NCBI RefSeq assembly: GCF_003721435.2
Contig: NZ_CP054585.1
Location: 744,001 to 808,000 of the forward strand
Length of the DNA: 64,000 bases
Direction: 5' to 3'
Source of the DNA: Halorubrum sp. CBA1229
GTDB lineage: Archaea; Halobacteriota; Halobacteria; Halobacteriales; Haloferacaceae
Shown here: positions 1-8,562 of the stretch, one piece after another
How positions within the stretch are numbered: position 1 is the first letter of the stretch
How the letters are laid out: every line of letters starts with the position of its first letter
The notes under the pieces: generated by a model
Seen by the model: the letters and a program-made list of their open reading frames with translations, nothing else
Database searches by the model: none
What the model was told of the DNA's origin: nothing
Made by a program: the position numbers and the translations under genes

Positions 1-1
1 G

Positions 2-772
2 CTGCTGGACGTGGTCGACGAGTGGGCCGCCGTCGTCGACGGCTTCCGCGCCGACGTGGCGTGGGGGGTCCCGCACGGCTTCTGGAAGGAGGTCGCCGAC
101 CGCGTCCCCGACGACGTACTCCTCCTCGACGAGACGCTCCCGCACGACCCCTTCTACGGCGAGGGGGAGTTCGACCTCCACTACGACACCTCCCTGTACG
201 AGGTCCTCTGCGACGCCGGCGCGGGCGAGGCGCCCGCGGACGCGGTCGCCGACGCGTTCGACCGCGCCGCGTGGCTCGGCTTCGACGACCCGGCCGCGCA
301 GCTGCGCTACGTCGAGAACCACGACGAGGAGCGGTACCTCGCCGAGTACGGCCGGGACGCGCTGAAGGCCGCCGCCGCGACCGTCTTCGCGCTCCCCGGC
401 GCGCCGATGATCTACGCCGGGCAGGAGCGCGGCAACGAGACGTACCGGGGCCCGATCCGGTGGCACGACGGCGACAACAACCTCACCGACTTCCACCGCG
501 ACCTCGCCGCGCTCCGCGAGCGCGAGCCGGTCCTCCGCGAGGGCGCCGTCGACTTCGAGGCCGCCGACGTGCGCGTCGTCGACGGCGACCCCGAGCGGGT
601 GACTGCGTGGGTCCGCGCCGCGGAGAATCGAGACGACCCTCTCCTCGTCGTCGTCAACTTCGCGAGCGAGCCGGCGACCGTCGCGGTGCCGGAGCGAGTC
701 GAGACCGACCTGTTCGCGGACCGGGCGGTCGGTGCCGAAGTCGACGTCGAAGCCGTCGCGGTTTTTAAATAA
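2..772 (+). CDS. GH13 alpha-amylase family enzyme, C-terminal part (5' end outside window)
   Basis: The frame is open from the first bases of the window, so the start lies upstream. All three GH13 catalytic positions are visible, counting from the GTG at 11: the nucleophile Asp15 in GFRADVAWG, the acid/base Glu41 in LLLDE, and the transition-state Asp105 in ENHDEER. PGAPMIYAGQE, typical of the end of the barrel, follows, then a short beta-sandwich-like C-terminal domain. The family hydrolyses or rearranges alpha-glucans. With a TrmB regulator directly downstream, a maltodextrin or cyclodextrin role is likely, but the exact substrate cannot be told from this part. Confidence 0.9.
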   Translation: MLDVVDEWAAVVDGFRADVAWGVPHGFWKEVADRVPDDVLLLDETLPHDPFYGEGEFDLHYDTSLYEVLCDAGAGEAPADAVADAFDRAAWLGFDDPAAQLRYVENHDEERYLAEYGRDALKAAAATVFALPGAPMIYAGQERGNETYRGPIRWHDGDNNLTDFHRDLAALREREPVLREGAVDFEAADVRVVDGDPERVTAWVRAAENRDDPLLVVVNFASEPATVAVPERVETDLFADRAVGAEVDVEAVAVFK

Positions 773-852
773 TCGGCCGCGGCGTCGACCGAGCGGCCGG
801 CGCGGGTTGCGGTCTCCGGCGTTTATAAGTGGGCGCCTCGTCCTCTTCCCGT

Positions 853-1953
853 ATGGACGACCGGACGCTGAACGACCTCCTCCGCCGGTTCGGGCTCTCG
901 GACAAGGAGATCGACACGTATCTCAGTCTCTTGGAGCACGGCGAGGCGAAGGCGAGCACGATCGCGGACGCCGCCGGCGTGTCGAAGCGCTACGTCTACA
1001 GCGTGAGCGAGTCGCTCGCGGACCGCGGGTTCGTCGAGGTGAACGACCACGTCGTGCCGACGACGATCCGCGCGAACCCGCCCGACGAGGTGATAAACCG
1101 GCTCCGCTCCGACGTCGACGCGATCCGGCCCGGGCTGGAGGAGCGCTTCTCGCGGGTGGAGCGGTCCGTCGAGCAGTTCGAGGTGATCAAGTCCCGCGTC
1201 ACCGTCATCAAGCGGATCCGCTCGCTGCTCGGCGACGCCGAGTCGGAGGCGGCGCTGTCGATCACGGCCGACCACCTCCCCGAGATCCGCGAGTCGCTCT
1301 CGGACGCGGTCGACCGGGGCGTCCTCGTGCTCCTCGTCGTCTCGGACGCCGAGGACGACCTCGCCGAGGAGGACCTCGACGTCGACGCGTTCGAGGGCGT
1401 CGCCAGCGTCGTCCGGACGTGGAGCGAGGCGATGCCCACGCTGCTCACCGTCGACTCCGCGGCCGGCGTCGTCGCCCCGCCCGAGCTCCTCCGCCGGTCC
1501 GACACCGACCGACAGGCGATCCACTTCTCGCAGGAGCAGCTCGCGCCCGTCATCGTCGGCTCCTTCCTCGGGAACTACTGGCCGGCCGCGACCGAGGCCG
1601 CGACCGCGCCGCCGGCGCCGCTGCCGGCGGAGTACGCGAACTTCCGGCACACCGTCCTGCAGGCGACCCTGCGCCTCCGCGCCGGACAGCTCCCGCGCGT
1701 GACCGTCGGCGGGCGGTGGACGGAGAGCGACGAGCCGGTCGAGCTCGACGGCCGCGTCGTCGAGGCGAAACAGGGGATGGTCGAGCCGACGAACAACGAG
1801 TTCCCGGTCCAACACTCACTCGTCGTGGAGACCGACGACGGCACCGTCACCGTGGGCGGCAAGGGCGCGTTCGTCGAGGACGTCGAGGCCGACCTCGTGC
1901 GGATCGAGGCCGGCGACGACGACGAGTCCGGCGGCACCGCCGACGCCGAGTAG
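853..1953 (+). CDS. TrmB family sugar-responsive transcriptional regulator
   Basis: The 366-residue protein begins with a winged helix-turn-helix (about residues 5-75; the recognition region includes AKASTIADAAGVSKRYVYS). A coiled region follows and then a C-terminal domain with the pattern of TrmB sugar-binding domains (PVELDGRVVEAKQGMVEP, VGGKGAFVEDVEADLVRIEAG). TrmB proteins control sugar uptake and central carbon genes in response to bound sugars. The ATG at 853 is chosen because TTTATAA at 822-828 sits about 28 bases upstream, giving a leaderless message. It lies 80 bp after the amylase gene and probably regulates it. Confidence 0.9.
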   Translation: MDDRTLNDLLRRFGLSDKEIDTYLSLLEHGEAKASTIADAAGVSKRYVYSVSESLADRGFVEVNDHVVPTTIRANPPDEVINRLRSDVDAIRPGLEERFSRVERSVEQFEVIKSRVTVIKRIRSLLGDAESEAALSITADHLPEIRESLSDAVDRGVLVLLVVSDAEDDLAEEDLDVDAFEGVASVVRTWSEAMPTLLTVDSAAGVVAPPELLRRSDTDRQAIHFSQEQLAPVIVGSFLGNYWPAATEAATAPPAPLPAEYANFRHTVLQATLRLRAGQLPRVTVGGRWTESDEPVELDGRVVEAKQGMVEPTNNEFPVQHSLVVETDDGTVTVGGKGAFVEDVEADLVRIEAGDDDESGGTADAE

Positions 1954-1995
1954 GTCCGCCCCGAGTGGATCGACGCCGCGCGGGTCGACGCCGAC

Positions 1996-3024
1996 CTACC
2001 CGCGGATCGGGGCGCTCGCCAGTCCGGCGGGCTCCTCGTCGGCGGCGGGCTCGATTCGGAGCCGCCAGCCCCCTTCCGCGGCGTCGACGCGGATCGCACT
2101 CGGGGGCGACCGATCGCCGTGTCGGCAGAGTTCGAGGACGATGGGTAGCGTCGGGAATCGCCCGTCCTGGGGGCTCAGCGCGTAGTCGGACACGTGGACG
2201 ACCCTCGACGCCGCTGGCGGCTCGTCGCCGCTCGGGTCGGCCGCGTAGCTCCCGACGACCCCCGCTCCGGCGAGGCGCTCGAACGCCCCCGCCACCGGGT
2301 CCGCGTCGGGCGCGGCGGGGAGCCGCGACGCGGCGTCGGCCAGCACCGCGGCCTGTTCGGTCGGCTCGAGGCCGCGGCGAAGCTCGAACGCCACCGCCTC
2401 GAGGAGCCGGAGACAGAGGCCGTCCGGGTCCGACCGCTCCTCCGCGAACGCGAAGTACGCGTCCATGACCGCCGACTCGACCGCGTCGTGGTCGCCCGCC
2501 GAGAGGGCCTCGAACACCGCCGCCGCCGCGTCGTGGCAGAACCCGACGAGGTCGCGGCTCGGAGCGGGAGTTCCGTCCGAGCGGCCGTCCCGACCCGGGC
2601 TCCGACCGCGATCCGAACGGTCGTCACCGTCTCGGCTCACGACTGGGTCGGAGAGCGACCAGGCCGCCGCCTCGGCCGCCGAGAACCGCCGCACGTCGTG
2701 CTCGCCGCCGGCGGACCGACCGCTTCCGGCGTCGCCGTCGGCGCTTCCGTCGCGGGCGCCGAGGCCGACGCCCTCGTCGCCAGCGTACTCCTGCCGCACG
2801 ATCACGTCGTAGTACGGGACCTGCGGGTCGTACCGACGGAGCGCGTCGCGGTACTGCTCGGTGGCGCGGGCCGCGGCGCGCGCGGCGGTCCGGCTCTCGA
2901 AGCGGAGCCCGGCCGCGGGGACCGGTCGGTCGCCGTAGCGAGCGCAGACGAGCGAGTACTCGCCGTCGGTCGAGGCCAGCGACTCGATGTGGTCGCTGAT
3001 CGCGGCCAGGGTCGTCCCGATCAC
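1996..3024 (-). CDS. Haloarchaeal hypothetical protein, last gene of iron-uptake cluster
   Basis: This 342-residue soluble acidic protein has no motif I recognise. It has a compact N-terminal half (about 1-85, with FESRTAARAAARATEQYRDALR), a low-complexity Asp/Ser/Arg linker (about 85-150), a helical middle (DAAAAVFEALSAGDHDAVES) and a C-terminal beta-rich part (SAIRVDAAEGGWRLRIEP). The GTG start at 3024 is supported by GAGGAG at 3037-3042 as ribosome binding site. It begins 24 bp after the upstream FAD oxidoreductase gene and is probably co-transcribed with it. Function unknown. Confidence 0.75.
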   Translation of the reverse strand: MIGTTLAAISDHIESLASTDGEYSLVCARYGDRPVPAAGLRFESRTAARAAARATEQYRDALRRYDPQVPYYDVIVRQEYAGDEGVGLGARDGSADGDAGSGRSAGGEHDVRRFSAAEAAAWSLSDPVVSRDGDDRSDRGRSPGRDGRSDGTPAPSRDLVGFCHDAAAAVFEALSAGDHDAVESAVMDAYFAFAEERSDPDGLCLRLLEAVAFELRRGLEPTEQAAVLADAASRLPAAPDADPVAGAFERLAGAGVVGSYAADPSGDEPPAASRVVHVSDYALSPQDGRFPTLPIVLELCRHGDRSPPSAIRVDAAEGGWRLRIEPAADEEPAGLASAPIRG

Positions 3025-3048
3025 GTCGGGGTCACGCTCCTCATGGGG

Positions 3049-3858
3049 TCACTCCTCCAAGCTCGGGTGCGTCTCCTGCGGGTCGGGGTGCGGGTCCGCG
3101 AACCGCTCGCGCGTCGCGTCGAGCGAGGCGGCCTCGCGCTCGCGGCGCTCCTCGGCGTCGATCTCCTCGCAGCCGGGCGGCAGGTCGCGGCCGCGGTCCG
3201 TGAAGTACCCCTCCGGCGCCACCCAGTCGTGGTAGAACGGCGCGTCGTCGTCCTCCAGCAGCGTGACCGCGACCTCGGCGCCGTGCCCGGCGCACACCGC
3301 GGCCTGATGGGGCTTCTCCGCGAGCCGCCCCGCCGCGTACAGCCCGTCGACGCCGGTCCGGCCGCGTTCGTCGACGTCGACGTACGCCTTCCCGCGGTCG
3401 AGGATCCCGACGCCGTCGATCCCGTCGAGGTAGCCGACCTCGTTCTTCGTGGCCGCGACGACGTACCGCGTCCGGACCCGGTCGTCGCCGTCGGTCTCGA
3501 CGGCGAAGCGGGCGCCGTCGTTCGGGTCGTCGCCGTTCGAATTGTCGCCGTCCGAGTCGTCGCCGTCGACATCGCCGGACCCCTCGATCGCCGCGACCCG
3601 CGTGACCCGCGCGTCGAGCCGGTCCGCCCCCGCGGTCTCGGCCTGCTCGCCGAGGAGGTCGAGCAGTTGTCGGGCGTTGACGCCGAGCGGGAACCCCGGG
3701 AAGTTCTCTAGGTGGGCGTTCCGCCGGAGGATCGACTCGCCGGCGTCGACGACGAGCGTGTCGAGCCCCTGCCGCGCCGTGAACACGGCCGCCGAGAGCC
3801 CGGCGACGCCGCCGCCGACGACGACGGCGTCGCGCGAGTCGGTCGGTCCCTCGGTCAT
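3049..3858 (-). CDS. FAD-dependent oxidoreductase, thioredoxin-reductase-like fold (copy 2)
   Basis: The 269-residue protein has the FAD dinucleotide motif VVGGGVAGLSAAVFTARQG near its N-terminus and the later flavin motif GVDGLYAAGR. It lacks the CxxC disulfide of thioredoxin reductases, so the electron acceptor must differ. Its N-terminus and layout match the gene at 7579-8562; both contain a variant of CAHLGNYLGFPGG (here NAHLENFPGFPLG). I chose the ATG at 3858 over the GTG-led start 7 codons upstream, because the latter adds a basic segment. Membership in the iron cluster suggests reduction of ferric siderophore, an inference. A stretch of NSNGDD/DSDGDD repeats lies mid-protein. Confidence 0.85.
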   Translation of the reverse strand: MTEGPTDSRDAVVVGGGVAGLSAAVFTARQGLDTLVVDAGESILRRNAHLENFPGFPLGVNARQLLDLLGEQAETAGADRLDARVTRVAAIEGSGDVDGDDSDGDNSNGDDPNDGARFAVETDGDDRVRTRYVVAATKNEVGYLDGIDGVGILDRGKAYVDVDERGRTGVDGLYAAGRLAEKPHQAAVCAGHGAEVAVTLLEDDDAPFYHDWVAPEGYFTDRGRDLPPGCEEIDAEERREREAASLDATRERFADPHPDPQETHPSLEE

Positions 3859-4006
3859 CGGTCGGCCTCCGGCCCGCACCGTCGGTCGCGGTCCGCGGTC
3901 CGTCCGTGGTTCGGATCCATACCCGGTGACGCGGGCGAGACGAAGTATGAGCTTCGGTCCCGCGGGTCAGGCGCGATGCGCGGTCGACCGGCCGGCCTCG
4001 CCTCGC

Positions 4007-4183
4007 TCATCGCCGCACTCGAACCGGGTTGGCGGCGGCGATGAACGGCTCGTCGCCGTCGGCCGCCGCGAACGCGATGTCGCCGGCGTCGCCGCGCTCG
4101 ACCCGCCACGCCGGCAGCGCCGGCACGTCGTAGTCGGTCGGGTCGCCGTACGTCGCCGCGACGGCCCACTCGCGGGCGCGCAT
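4007..4183 (-). CDS. Small haloarchaeal protein (58 aa), unknown function
   Basis: The 58-codon frame starts immediately after the stop of the binding-protein gene (TAAATG), the same junction used elsewhere in this cluster. It begins MRAREWAVAATYGDPTDY and ends FIAAANPVRVRR. Codon use is G/C-rich at third positions and the composition is acidic in the middle, as expected of a haloarchaeal gene. No domain is recognised. The tight coupling to the iron-uptake lipoprotein gene is the main support. It could be a chance frame, but the compact layout argues otherwise. Confidence 0.6.
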   Translation of the reverse strand: MRAREWAVAATYGDPTDYDVPALPAWRVERGDAGDIAFAAADGDEPFIAAANPVRVRR

Positions 4184-5422
4184 TTATACCTCCCCGTTGA
4201 TGACGTCCGCGACGCGCTGGCGGTCGAACAGCCGCTCTCCATCCGGGATTTCCGGGTACGGACCCTCCTCGTAGCGCGGCCACTCGCCGAACGTCTCGGG
4301 GTACAGCTGCTTCGCCGTCATCTCCAGCTGGAAGAGGTTGAGGACCGGCCCCTGATAGCGGGCGCCCTGCGGGTGGATCCGGTCGTTCTGTACCGCGGTG
4401 ACCTCCGAGCCGACGGGATCGTCCTCGAAGGCGGCCCGCCGCCCGGCCATGTCAGTCCCCGGCTCCATCCCGCCGAGGTAGAGGATTACGTCCGGGTCGG
4501 CCTCGAGTATCGTCTCGAAGTCGACGACCGTCCCCGACTCGACGCTCCCCTCGAACGCGTCGCGCGGGCCGAGCGGGCGCGTGTGCGACGTGAGGAAGCC
4601 GGGGTTGCTCAGCGTGTACGCGTAGATGCTCTCGATGTCGGCCGCGGCGATCATGATCGCGGTCGGTCGCTCCTCCTCCGGCGGCAGACCGCCTTCGATC
4701 GTCGACAGGAGGTCGTCGCGGACGCCCGCGAGTGCCTCGTAGCGCTCGCGCTCTCGGAACGCCTCGGCGACGATCTCGAACTGCTCCCAGAGCCCGTAGT
4801 ACTGGTACCCGTCGGCCCACTCGTCCGCCGGCTCCTGACGGCGGTCGCTGAGGGAGTTGCCGAACCACGGCGAGACGTTCTCGGCGATCTCGTCGACGTC
4901 GGCGCGGTCCCACGCGTCCTGCCGGGTGATCCACGCGGGGTCCGCGAGGTGGACGTCGCTGTCGAGGCCGTACAGCTTCTCCTTGTCCGGCTGCCACGAG
5001 GAGTAACGCCCGGACCAATCGAGCGAGACGCCCGGGAGCCGCTCGACGAACTGGTTCCAGAGGCCGTCGTAGTAGTCGGGCGCGTGCAGCGCGGTGACGT
5101 CGTTCCCCCGGCCCAGCGCGAACGCCATGCCCGCGTGGTGGGTGAGGCGCGTGAACACCGTCTCCGGCGGCGACTCGAAGGCCACCTCGCCCATCGGCGA
5201 GATCGACGCCGTGTAGCTCCCGTCGTCGGCGTCGGTCTCGGACTCCGCCGACTCGCCGCCGTCGGACGAATCGGAATCCGCCGCGCCGCCGTCCGGCGAC
5301 TCGGGGTCGGCGTCGCCGCCGCCGACACAGCCGGCGAGGAGGCCGCCGAGCGCGACCGTGCTGCCGTACTTCGCGAACGCTCTGCGGGTCGGGTCTCCGC
5401 GTGCCGCGTCGTCTCTGCGCAT
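4184..5422 (-). CDS. Iron/siderophore ABC transporter substrate-binding lipoprotein (copy 2)
   Basis: The 412-residue protein has a twin-arginine start (TRRAF at residues 12-16) and a lipobox LAGC with Cys32. It is probably exported folded by Tat and lipid-anchored outside the cell. A low-complexity Asp/Ser/Gly linker precedes the binding domain, which fits the class III (FepB/BtuF-like) group: EADPDVILYLGG and AVQNDRIHPQG are typical. It resembles the 8559-9821 protein along its length (NLFQLEMTAKQLYPE and FGEWPRYE are nearly shared). The start at 5422 lies just inside two iron-box palindromes. It would feed the permease and ATPase at 5504-7582. Confidence 0.88.
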   Translation of the reverse strand: MRRDDAARGDPTRRAFAKYGSTVALGGLLAGCVGGGDADPESPDGGAADSDSSDGGESAESETDADDGSYTASISPMGEVAFESPPETVFTRLTHHAGMAFALGRGNDVTALHAPDYYDGLWNQFVERLPGVSLDWSGRYSSWQPDKEKLYGLDSDVHLADPAWITRQDAWDRADVDEIAENVSPWFGNSLSDRRQEPADEWADGYQYYGLWEQFEIVAEAFRERERYEALAGVRDDLLSTIEGGLPPEEERPTAIMIAAADIESIYAYTLSNPGFLTSHTRPLGPRDAFEGSVESGTVVDFETILEADPDVILYLGGMEPGTDMAGRRAAFEDDPVGSEVTAVQNDRIHPQGARYQGPVLNLFQLEMTAKQLYPETFGEWPRYEEGPYPEIPDGERLFDRQRVADVINGEV

Positions 5423-5424
5423 GT

Positions 5425-5442
5425 TTTTAGGCTAGCCTAAAA
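5425..5442. promoter_or_regulatory. DtxR/IdeR-like iron box, proximal
   Basis: Perfect 18-bp palindrome TTTTAGGCTAGCCTAAAA, between the start codon at 5422 and the TATA-like TTAAAT near 5445-5450. It shares TTTAGG-N4-CCTAAA with three other sites in this cluster and resembles the known DtxR/IdeR operator. It would cover the expected transcription start, so repression by a metal-loaded DtxR-family protein is the likely reading. Confidence 0.75.
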
Positions 5443-5461
5443 CAATTTAACCGCTTCGGTT

Positions 5462-5477
5462 TTTAGGCCGGCCTAAA
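5462..5477. promoter_or_regulatory. DtxR/IdeR-like iron box, distal
   Basis: Perfect 16-bp palindrome TTTAGGCCGGCCTAAA. Its centre is 36 bp upstream of the proximal box centre, so the two sites bracket the TATA box of the copy-2 binding-protein gene. Confidence 0.72.
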
Positions 5478-5503
5478 CAAGTCGCGGAGACGGACGGACC
5501 GAT

Positions 5504-6409
5504 CTACTCCGACTCCGCGTGACGCGCGCGCAGCGGCGTGACGCGCGGTCCGTTCTCGGTCTGCACCACGTCGGCGTCGACGCGGAACACGTCCGCGAGC
5601 AGGTCCTCGGTGACGATCTCCTCGGGGGCGCCGCGGGCGCGGATCTCGCCGTCCTTGAGCGCGACCATCCGGTCGGCGAGCCGGGCGGCCTGCTCGATGT
5701 CGTGGAGCACGACGACGACGGTCACGTCGCTCTCGTCGCGGAGCGTCTCGATGATCTCCATCACCTCCATCTGGTGATGGAGGTCGAGGAACGTCGTCGG
5801 CTCGTCGAGGAGGAGCACGTCGGTGTCCTGTGCGAGCACCATCGCGATCCACGCGAGCTGCTTTTGCCCGCCGCTGAGGCTCCCTACCTCGCGGTCGCGC
5901 AGGTGACCGCAGCCGGCGAGCTCGATCGCCTCCTCAACCGCAACCGCGTCCTCGTCGGTCGTCCGCTCGAAGAAGCCGCGGTGGGGGTACCGTCCGTGGT
6001 ACACTAGATCCTCGACCGTGATGCTGTTCGGCGAGGTGCTCTCCTGCGAGAGCAGCCCGAGCTTCCGGGCGAGCGCCTTCGTGTCCATCGCGTGCACGTC
6101 GCGGCCGTCGACCAGCACGGAGCCGTCCTCCGGCGCGAGCTGCGTCGCCAGCCCCTTCAGCAGGGTGCTCTTTCCCGAGCCGTTCGGACCGACGAGGGCC
6201 GTGACGGCGCCGGGTTCGGCCGCGATCGACTCGCCGTCGATGACGGGCCCCGGGGCGTTCGGATACCCTAAGACGAGGTCCTCGCCGTCGAGGTCGCTCG
6301 CGTCCGTCGCGGGCTCCCCTCGGGCCGTCGCCGAGGCGCCCGCGTCGTTCGATCCGTCCGGTCCGTCCGTCGCGTCGATCTCCGTCGCGTCCGCGTTCTC
6401 CGTTGACAT
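5504..6409 (-). CDS. Iron/siderophore ABC transporter ATP-binding protein (FecE/BtuD type)
   Basis: The 301-residue cytoplasmic ATPase has Walker A GPNGSGKST (about residues 74-82), the ABC signature LSGGQ and Walker B VLLLDEPTTFLD. The closest group is the FecE/FhuC/BtuD importers. An acidic 45-residue N-terminal extension precedes the domain, common in haloarchaeal versions. The start codon follows the permease stop directly (TAAATG), so the two are translationally coupled. With one permease gene and one ATPase gene, this subunit probably serves both binding proteins. Confidence 0.93.
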   Translation of the reverse strand: MSTENADATEIDATDGPDGSNDAGASATARGEPATDASDLDGEDLVLGYPNAPGPVIDGESIAAEPGAVTALVGPNGSGKSTLLKGLATQLAPEDGSVLVDGRDVHAMDTKALARKLGLLSQESTSPNSITVEDLVYHGRYPHRGFFERTTDEDAVAVEEAIELAGCGHLRDREVGSLSGGQKQLAWIAMVLAQDTDVLLLDEPTTFLDLHHQMEVMEIIETLRDESDVTVVVVLHDIEQAARLADRMVALKDGEIRARGAPEEIVTEDLLADVFRVDADVVQTENGPRVTPLRARHAESE

Positions 6410-7582
6410 TTAGAGTTCACCCATGTTCTGCTGTCGCCGCATCAGGTACAGGAAGTACGGGCCGCCGATCAGCCCGGTGACGATTCCGACCGGGATCTGC
6501 GAGGCCGCGCCCGTGATCACGCCCATCCCGAGGCGCGCGCCCACGTCGGCCGCGACCATCAGCGCGGGACCGACGAACAGACAGCCGACGATCACCCGCT
6601 TGTAGTCGCTGCCGACGAGATTCCGCACCATGTGGGGGACGATCAGCCCAACGAAGCTGACGATGCCGGCCACCGCGATGCTGGCGGCGGCCGCCAGCAC
6701 GGCGACGCCGGAGAGCGCGAACCGCACCTTCTCGATCGACATCCCCAGCGACTTCGCCGTCTGCTCGCCCAGGAGGAGGAGGTTCAGCTGTCGCGACCCC
6801 GCGAGCGACAACGCCACCGCCACGGCCGTCCACGGCAGCGCCATCCGGACCTGCTCCCAGTCGGTCCCCGTCAGCGACCCCGTCGTCCACTGGATCGCCG
6901 ACTGGACGACGCCGATGTCGTCCGCGAAGAAGAACAGCCCCGTCTGGAGGCTGTTGAAGACGGTCCCGACGATTACGCCCGCGAGCACGAGCCGGACCGG
7001 GCTCGTCCCGTTCTTCCACGCGATGGCGTAGACGACCAGGAACGCGACCGCGCCGCCGAGCGCCGCGATCAGCGGGAGGAACGCCGAGAGCCCCCCGAAC
7101 ACCACGAGCGTCAGCAGGATCATCAGCCCCGCGCCCGAGGAGACGCCGAGGATGAACGGGCTCGCGAGCTCGTTCCTGGTGACCGCCTGGAAGATGGCTC
7201 CCGAGACGCCGAGGTTCATCCCGACGATAGCCGCGACGAACACCCGCGGAAGCCGGATGTTCCAGACGATGAGCGTCTCGTGTGCCAGCTCGGGGAGCTC
7301 CCCCTGAAAGCCGGTGATCGAGCGCATCAGCCCCTCGCCGACGACGAAGTTCAACAGCCACCGCGGGTCGAGGAGGACCGCGGGATCGAGGACAGCGCGC
7401 CACGCCTCGCCGATCGTCATCGAGTACGCGCCGAAGCTCACCTGCACGAGCCCGCCGGCGACGACGACCGCGACGCTGGCGAGCGCGACCGAGACCAGTT
7501 TGGGGTCGAACAGCGCCCCGATCCGCCCCTCTGACGCCCGGCGCGCGGCGCCCTCACCGGCGACCGACCTCCCGCCGCTCAT
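6410..7582 (-). CDS. FecCD-family iron/siderophore ABC transporter permease
   Basis: The 390-residue membrane protein has about ten hydrophobic segments in the FecCD/BtuC arrangement. Family-typical stretches include NIRLPRVFVAAIVGMNLGVSG, ASPFILGVSSGAG and GIVSFVGLIVPHMVR. The ATG at 7582 overlaps the stop of the upstream FAD gene as ATGA, which fixes the start; longer readings extend into the neighbour. It forms the membrane channel for the ATPase at 5504-6409. Confidence 0.93.
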   Translation of the reverse strand: MSGGRSVAGEGAARRASEGRIGALFDPKLVSVALASVAVVVAGGLVQVSFGAYSMTIGEAWRAVLDPAVLLDPRWLLNFVVGEGLMRSITGFQGELPELAHETLIVWNIRLPRVFVAAIVGMNLGVSGAIFQAVTRNELASPFILGVSSGAGLMILLTLVVFGGLSAFLPLIAALGGAVAFLVVYAIAWKNGTSPVRLVLAGVIVGTVFNSLQTGLFFFADDIGVVQSAIQWTTGSLTGTDWEQVRMALPWTAVAVALSLAGSRQLNLLLLGEQTAKSLGMSIEKVRFALSGVAVLAAAASIAVAGIVSFVGLIVPHMVRNLVGSDYKRVIVGCLFVGPALMVAADVGARLGMGVITGAASQIPVGIVTGLIGGPYFLYLMRRQQNMGEL

Positions 7583-8562
7583 CGCGTCCCCTCGGCGTAC
7601 GCGGCGATGTCCTCGTCGTCCATGGCGTCGAGCAGCGCGTCGGCCCCGTGGGCGTCGACGGCGGCGTCGGGGTCGATGTGGCCGGCGAGCGCGCGCCGTC
7701 CCTCGGCGGTCCGCGCCTCGACCTCGTCGGCGTCGACGTACGCCGACAGCGCCTCGTCGATCGCCGCCTCGCGGACCCGGGCGAACCGCTCCCCGTCCGG
7801 GTCGACGGGAGCGTCGGCGTGGCGATCGTCGAACCACTCGACCCACCGCTCGCGGTCGGCCCACTCCTCGTCGCGCTCGGCCTCGCGGCGCACCCAGTCG
7901 ACGCCCTCTGCCGCCGCGGGCCACCAGCCGTCGTCGATCCGCGCGTCCGTGACGACCCGCCGGGCGACGCGGGCGCCGCGCCCGGCCGCCGTGACCACCT
8001 GTCGGTCGGCCTCGGAGGGAGTGGCGACGTAGAGCCCGTCGACCGGCGTCGCCCCGTCGGGGTCGGCGTACTCCCGGTCGAAGTGCTCGTGGACCTCGCC
8101 GCCGTGGTCGTGGGTCTCGAACATCGCGTCGTCGTCGTCGAGCCCGCGGAGGTACTCGTCGCCGTACCGCGTCGCCGCCACCACGCGGCGGGCGGTGACC
8201 GGCTCGCCCTCCTGCGGGGTGACGCGGAACCGCGTCTCCGCCTCGCCTCCGTCCCGTTTCTCGGCCGACTCGACGAGGTCGTCGACGAGCTCGGCGCCCG
8301 CGCGCTCGACGTGCTCGTGCGCGAGGTCGTAGAACGTCTCGACGTCGATCCCGCCGGGGAACCCGAGGTAGTTCCCGAGGTGCGCGCAGCGCGCGATCGA
8401 CGACCGGCCGCGGTCGAACACGGCGACGTCGAGCCCCTCGCGGGCGGCGAAGACCGCGGCCGAACAGCCGGCGGGACCGCCGCCGACCACGACGGCGTCG
8501 TAGTCAATCTCCTCGGCGCCCTCGCCGCGGTCGGTCTCCTCGCGATCGTCGCCGTCGCTCAT
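7579..8562 (-). CDS. FAD-dependent oxidoreductase inside iron ABC operon (copy 1)
   Basis: The 327-residue protein has the N-terminal FAD motif VVVGGGPAGCSAAVFAAREG and the second flavin motif TPVDGLYVATPS. No CxxC redox pair follows the usual thioredoxin-reductase position. A charged helical C-terminal region of about 110 residues (from about 215) has no known match to me. It is coupled by ATGA overlaps to the binding-protein gene before it and the permease after it, so it must be made with the transporter. A ferric-siderophore reductase or siderophore-modifying role is the natural inference. Confidence 0.85.
   Translation of the reverse strand: MSDGDDREETDRGEGAEEIDYDAVVVGGGPAGCSAAVFAAREGLDVAVFDRGRSSIARCAHLGNYLGFPGGIDVETFYDLAHEHVERAGAELVDDLVESAEKRDGGEAETRFRVTPQEGEPVTARRVVAATRYGDEYLRGLDDDDAMFETHDHGGEVHEHFDREYADPDGATPVDGLYVATPSEADRQVVTAAGRGARVARRVVTDARIDDGWWPAAAEGVDWVRREAERDEEWADRERWVEWFDDRHADAPVDPDGERFARVREAAIDEALSAYVDADEVEARTAEGRRALAGHIDPDAAVDAHGADALLDAMDDEDIAAYAEGTR

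Noticed and set aside
3967-4283. Long minus-strand frames over the end of the second iron lipoprotein gene
   Set aside because: They are Arg/Ser-rich shadows in other frames of a strong gene. The acidic 58-codon frame starting at 4183 fits haloarchaeal composition better.
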